Part shown: positions 61,178 through 64,000 of the stretch, piece after piece
How the letters are laid out: each line of letters opens with the position of its first letter
Position numbering within the stretch: the first letter of the stretch is position 1
Source: Deinococcus radiophilus
Lineage (GTDB): Bacteria > Deinococcota > Deinococci > Deinococcales > Deinococcaceae
Assembly (NCBI RefSeq): GCF_020889625.1
Contig: NZ_CP086380.1
Coordinates: forward strand, 1,011,001-1,075,000
Reading direction: 5' to 3'
Length of the DNA stretch: 64,000 bases
Notes under the pieces: model-generated
Told to the model about the DNA's origin: nothing
Seen by the model: the letters and a program-made list of their open reading frames with translations, nothing else
Database searches by the model: none
Translations under genes and position numbers: made by a program

Positions 61178-61771
61178 GTGAATCCAAAGACCCAGATTCT
61201 GCTGCTGGATGTGGACGGCGTGCTGATCGAGCTTCCAGACTTTTACTGCTCGCGCTTTGAATCCGGGCCAGTCCGCGAGTTTTTCGCGGGGCCGTTCCAG
61301 TCCGCGTCCACTGGCCAAAGTGATTTGCTGGACCATCTGCCTGACTTTATGGACCAGATAGGCCGCGAGGGTACGCCACAGGACTTTTACCGCGAGTGGC
61401 TGGACTACGAGAACCGCCCACACACGCCGATGCTGGACGCCGTACGCGAGTTACGCACTCTGGGCTGGCGGATCTACCTGGCGACCAATCAAGAAGCACA
61501 CCGTACCGCTCACTTGCTGCGCGAGTCGGGGCTGGAAGAACTGGTAGACGGCCATCTCGCGAGCTACGCGGTGGGGCACCGCAAGCCAAGTGCCGCATAC
61601 TACGCTGCCGTGACCGAGCAATTGGGGAAGCCACCCCAGGACGTCATCTTCTGGGATGACAGTGCAGAAAATGTGACGGCAGCGCGGGCCGCTGGTTGGC
61701 AGGCGCGACTGTTTACCGATGTGGCCAGTTTCCGGCAAGCCATGGAACTGGATGGGACAGCGCAGCTTTAA
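61178..61771 (+). CDS. HAD-family hydrolase
   Basis: A 197-residue haloacid-dehalogenase-like phosphatase. Motif I is LLLDVDGVLIEL (nucleophile Asp in D-V-D-G), motif II YLATNQE, the Lys region HRKPSAAYY and the acidic motif IFWDDSAENV. The in-frame GTG at 61112 would overlap the flavin reductase gene, but the GTG at 61178 has a -10 box seven bases upstream and starts right before the fold, so it is preferred. The substrate is unknown. Confidence 0.86.
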   Translation: MNPKTQILLLDVDGVLIELPDFYCSRFESGPVREFFAGPFQSASTGQSDLLDHLPDFMDQIGREGTPQDFYREWLDYENRPHTPMLDAVRELRTLGWRIYLATNQEAHRTAHLLRESGLEELVDGHLASYAVGHRKPSAAYYAAVTEQLGKPPQDVIFWDDSAENVTAARAAGWQARLFTDVASFRQAMELDGTAQL

Positions 61772-61851
61772 GCTCCCCACTTGGTCCCCATTGGGCCGCA
61801 TCCCCAGCCTTTGATAAACGCTCACTTCGCGCAGAATCTCCGCTCTGAGCT

Positions 61852-61857
61852 TAAACT
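61852..61857 (+). promoter_or_regulatory. -10 box of yidD
   Basis: TAAACT ends seven bases before ATG 61865. Confidence 0.5.
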
Positions 61858-61864
61858 GCGGAGC

Positions 61865-62200
61865 ATGACCATGCGTGTGCATCCTGCTCCCAGCGCCGAC
61901 CGGCTGGCCTTGGAAGCCATCCGTCTATATCAGCGTTATCTCTCCCCCTATAAGGGCTTTCGCTGCGCGTGCGCCGCGCTGCATGGCGGTGAAAGCTGTT
62001 CGGCAGCGGTGAGTCGGATCATCCGTACTCAGGGCCTCAGGACAGGCCAGGCTGACATCGCCGCGCAGTTCCGGCAGTGCCGCGCCGCCCACGACGCCAT
62101 TCTGCACGGCGCACCACTGGCGAGGAGCGTCTCCCCACAAGCTGGAATGCGCGGCGTATTCTGCTGTGGCCCTATTCCCATTCCCTTCCGGTGCGGCTGA
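61865..62200 (+). CDS. membrane protein insertion efficiency factor YidD (divergent)
   Basis: A 111-residue YidD-like protein. The family core, usually [24 protein letters not shown], appears as YQRYLSPYKGFRCACAALHGG and then ESCSAAVSRII, so the PTCS segment is altered while the cysteine-rich pattern (C-x-C, C-S, C-R, CC-G) is kept. YidD assists membrane protein insertion together with YidC. The C-terminal MRGVFCCGPIPIPF is an extra cysteine cluster. Its neighbours are unrelated, unlike the usual rpmH-rnpA-yidD-yidC block. Confidence 0.7.
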   Translation: MTMRVHPAPSADRLALEAIRLYQRYLSPYKGFRCACAALHGGESCSAAVSRIIRTQGLRTGQADIAAQFRQCRAAHDAILHGAPLARSVSPQAGMRGVFCCGPIPIPFRCG

Positions 62201-62206
62201 GCATCT

Positions 62207-63421
62207 GTGGATCTACGTGATGGACGGGCCTTCTGGCCGACCGACAATGGACTGATTCAGACCTACCCGCCTCTGCGCGCTGATACGGCTGTGGATGTGG
62301 CAGTCATTGGCGCAGGGATCACCGGAGCGCTGTTGGCCGACGCCCTGACCCACGCGGGCCTGAGCGTGGCGGTGCTGGACCGGCGGGATGTGGCATCCGG
62401 GTCAACCTCGGCCAGTACAGCGCTGCTTCAGTTCGAAATTGACACCAACCTGCACGAGCTGCGGGACATGATCGGACAAGGCCCGGCAGACCGTGCCTAT
62501 CACCTCTGCCGGGACGCTATAGATCTGGTGGGGGAACTTTGCCGCCAACTGCCTGATGGCTGCGGCTTCGGGCGCAATGGGAGCCTGTATTACGCCTCAT
62601 TACGCCGGGATGGCCGGATGCTGGAACGTGAGCAACAGGCCCGCGAGGAAGCTGGGCTGAACAGCGAGTACCTCAGTAGCCGAGAACTGTACACCCGCTT
62701 TGGCATCAAAGCTCCAGCGGCTCTCTTTACCCCGGACGGCGCCGAGGTTGACCCTTACCGATTGGCACACGGCCTACTGGCCCGAGTGGCACAGCGTGGC
62801 GGCCTCATCACTGACCGCACCACGGTCACCCAGTTGGAAGAGGGGCGCAGCAGTTGGACCCTCCACACCGACCGGGGACCGAAAGTGCAGGCCGGCTGGG
62901 TCATTGTCGCCACTGGCTACGAAGCCGAGCAGTTTCTGGGACACCGCCTGGCCAGGCTCAAGAACTCGTATGCGCTGGCTACAGAGCCGCTGGCCGAAGA
63001 TACCGAACTGTGGCCTACCGGCTGCCTCATCTGGGAAACGGCCCGGCCCTATCTGTACGCCCGCACCACGCCGGACCGCCGCATCATTATCGGCGGCGAG
63101 GACGACCCCTTCCACTCGCCTGAGCGACGTGAGCGCCGATTGAAGAGTAGAGCCCAGCGCCTGCACAAAGCATTGGGCCAGTTGCAACCCCAGCTCGACA
63201 CTGAAATCGCCTTCAGCTGGGCTGGCACCTTCGGGGAGACGAAAGACGGGCTAGCGTACATTGGGCCGCAGCCGGGAAAAAAGCGGTTGCTGTTCGCTTT
63301 GGGCTACGGTGGCAACGGCATTACCTACAGCGTGCAGGCAGCGCGGCTGCTGACCGCCCATATTCTGGGCGCCGACGCTCAGGACCGGGCAGACCTGAAT
63401 ATCTTCCGCCTGGACCGCTGA
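62207..63421 (+). CDS. FAD-dependent oxidoreductase (D-amino acid oxidase fold)
   Basis: A 404-residue DAO-family flavoenzyme. The dinucleotide motif is VDVAVIGAGITGALLADALTHAG, followed by VLDRRDVASGSTSAST (FAD ribose and isoalloxazine contacts) and the C-terminal GYGGNGITYSVQAARLL. IIIGGEDDPFHSP is a typical DAO strand. It oxidises amine or alpha-amino acid substrates such as glycine or sarcosine; which one is not evident. It starts with GTG six bases after the YidD gene. A structured repeat starts soon after its stop. Confidence 0.9.
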   Translation: MDLRDGRAFWPTDNGLIQTYPPLRADTAVDVAVIGAGITGALLADALTHAGLSVAVLDRRDVASGSTSASTALLQFEIDTNLHELRDMIGQGPADRAYHLCRDAIDLVGELCRQLPDGCGFGRNGSLYYASLRRDGRMLEREQQAREEAGLNSEYLSSRELYTRFGIKAPAALFTPDGAEVDPYRLAHGLLARVAQRGGLITDRTTVTQLEEGRSSWTLHTDRGPKVQAGWVIVATGYEAEQFLGHRLARLKNSYALATEPLAEDTELWPTGCLIWETARPYLYARTTPDRRIIIGGEDDPFHSPERRERRLKSRAQRLHKALGQLQPQLDTEIAFSWAGTFGETKDGLAYIGPQPGKKRLLFALGYGGNGITYSVQAARLLTAHILGADAQDRADLNIFRLDR

Positions 63422-63426
63422 GGCTA

Positions 63427-63538
63427 AAGTCTGCCCAGGTAAAGGAATGGAGATGGCCGCGTCTCCATTCCTCTACCTGGGCAGGGCGAGTAGATAATGG
63501 CTGTCACTAGGCCCCATATCCCACTTTCCGGATGACTT
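63427..63538 (+). repeat. structured small repeat, copy C
   Basis: A 112 bp element after the oxidoreductase gene. It opens with a 23-base arm (63431-63453) that pairs with 63462-63484 with one mismatch, a very strong hairpin. Then comes GCAGGGCGAGTAGATAATGG (63481-63500), the counterpart of GCAGAGCAAGTAGACATGG in copy A, at the same offset of about 54 bases from the element start. The right end CTTTCCGGATGACTT resembles the right ends of copies A and B; AAGTC/GACTT closes the outer ends. Confidence 0.65.
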
Positions 63539-63606
63539 CTGGTGATCGGGCCAGCAGAACGCTGGCTGAGGGCCGACCACTCTGCCAGCCCCCACCTCCG
63601 CATTCA

Positions 63607-64000
63607 TTACGCCTGAGGTTGTCCCTCCAATTCAGTCAGGCGAGTCTGGATTTCTTGCTGCGCGTACTCGTCTTCGGATTCCCGGAAAAAGGTCAGTGCC
63701 CGCGTGAAGTGCTCCTGCGCGGCGTAGCGGTTGTCTTGCTGCAGGGCCAGTTCACCCAAGAAGCGCTCGGCACGGCCCGCCACTTCGGGGTCTTCATGGC
63801 GCTCGGCGCGGCGGAGGGCGTCTTGGAGCCAGGCACGCGCCTCTCCCAGTTCGGTCAGGTGCAGATAGCAGATGCCTGTTTCCAGCGCATTGACCGCCCG
63901 CTCGTGGGCATTTTCGTCCAGGCCAGCGATCATGTCACGTTCCTGGGCCAGCAGCTCCAGGCCAGCGCGGTACTGCCCGGCCAGCCGCTCGGTGCGGCCC
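63607..64000 (-). CDS. TPR-containing protein, C-terminal part (cut by window edge)
   Basis: The visible 131 codons continue beyond the right edge. They form four or more TPR-like helical pairs: LAGQYRAGLELLAQERDMI, HERAVNALETGICYLHLTELGEARAWL, EVAGRAERFLGELALQQDNRYAAQEHF and the closing helix YAQQEIQTRLTELEGQ. These resemble sensor or scaffold domains of regulators, but the N-terminus is outside the window, so the protein type cannot be given. Its stop TAA lies 69 bases after repeat copy C. Confidence 0.75.
   Translation of the reverse strand, partial: GRTERLAGQYRAGLELLAQERDMIAGLDENAHERAVNALETGICYLHLTELGEARAWLQDALRRAERHEDPEVAGRAERFLGELALQQDNRYAAQEHFTRALTFFRESEDEYAQQEIQTRLTELEGQPQA

Overview
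The window is chromosomal DNA from a GC-rich bacterium that looks like a Deinococcus. The reasons are the gene set (tandem HspR, SPOR/BON/LysM envelope proteins, MutS2 without MutS neighbours, OmpH/Skp, class A PBP), dispersed structured small repeats, and the promoter style. About twenty genes carry a TAnnnT -10 box ending only 5-7 bases before an ATG or GTG, which is the leaderless-mRNA layout well known in Deinococcus. Genes with a real leader use strong AGGAGG-type ribosome sites. No rRNA, tRNA, CRISPR array or intact transposon was seen.

Layout. 1-8 kb: MsrQ/MsrP methionine sulfoxide repair, a divergent MarR regulator with a palindromic operator, a cytochrome P450, a decayed amino-acid permease, a GNAT acetyltransferase behind a leader peptide and terminator, a four-helix membrane protein under a TetR-type operator, and a GH15 glucoamylase. 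8-16 kb: prfA (preceded by a tiny upstream ORF), Nudix, RluD-like synthase, infC (apparent AUA start and a C-terminal frameshift), ybaB and recR, a structured repeat, an HTH protein with an AlbA/HATPase partner, and hpt. 16-24 kb: histidine phosphatase and purM, a secreted protein, YyaL/DUF255, a PfkB kinase, and a DEAD-box RNA helicase whose Shine-Dalgarno lies in a hairpin. 24-34 kb: Uma2 pseudogene, NmrA-like reductase, acnA, rsmA, a tandem-duplicated HspR/MerR regulator, rocD, and cysS preceded by a Cys-Cys leader peptide with antiterminator and terminator, followed by a possible small RNA.

34-47 kb: a four-gene unit ending in rsmI and pfkA, a thioesterase and a degenerate Nudix protein, BON-LysM, OmpH, CMD-family protein, mutS2, Crp/Fnr regulator, PBP1A and mscL. 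47-64 kb: a second structured repeat, a PDZ-radical SAM (DUF512) protein, a sirtuin without zinc cysteines, an overlapping five-gene envelope operon (TPR, SPOR, Rex, two lipoproteins), divergent ppsR/ppsA, HNH nuclease, flavin reductase, HAD phosphatase, YidD, a DAO-type oxidoreductase, a third structured repeat and a TPR protein cut by the window end.

Most of the window is core metabolism and translation. The most interesting parts are regulatory RNA features: the cysS attenuator, the GNAT leader, the infC start, the helicase hairpin and the prfA upstream ORF. The three-copy small-repeat family, the duplicated HspR and the envelope operon are also worth checking.
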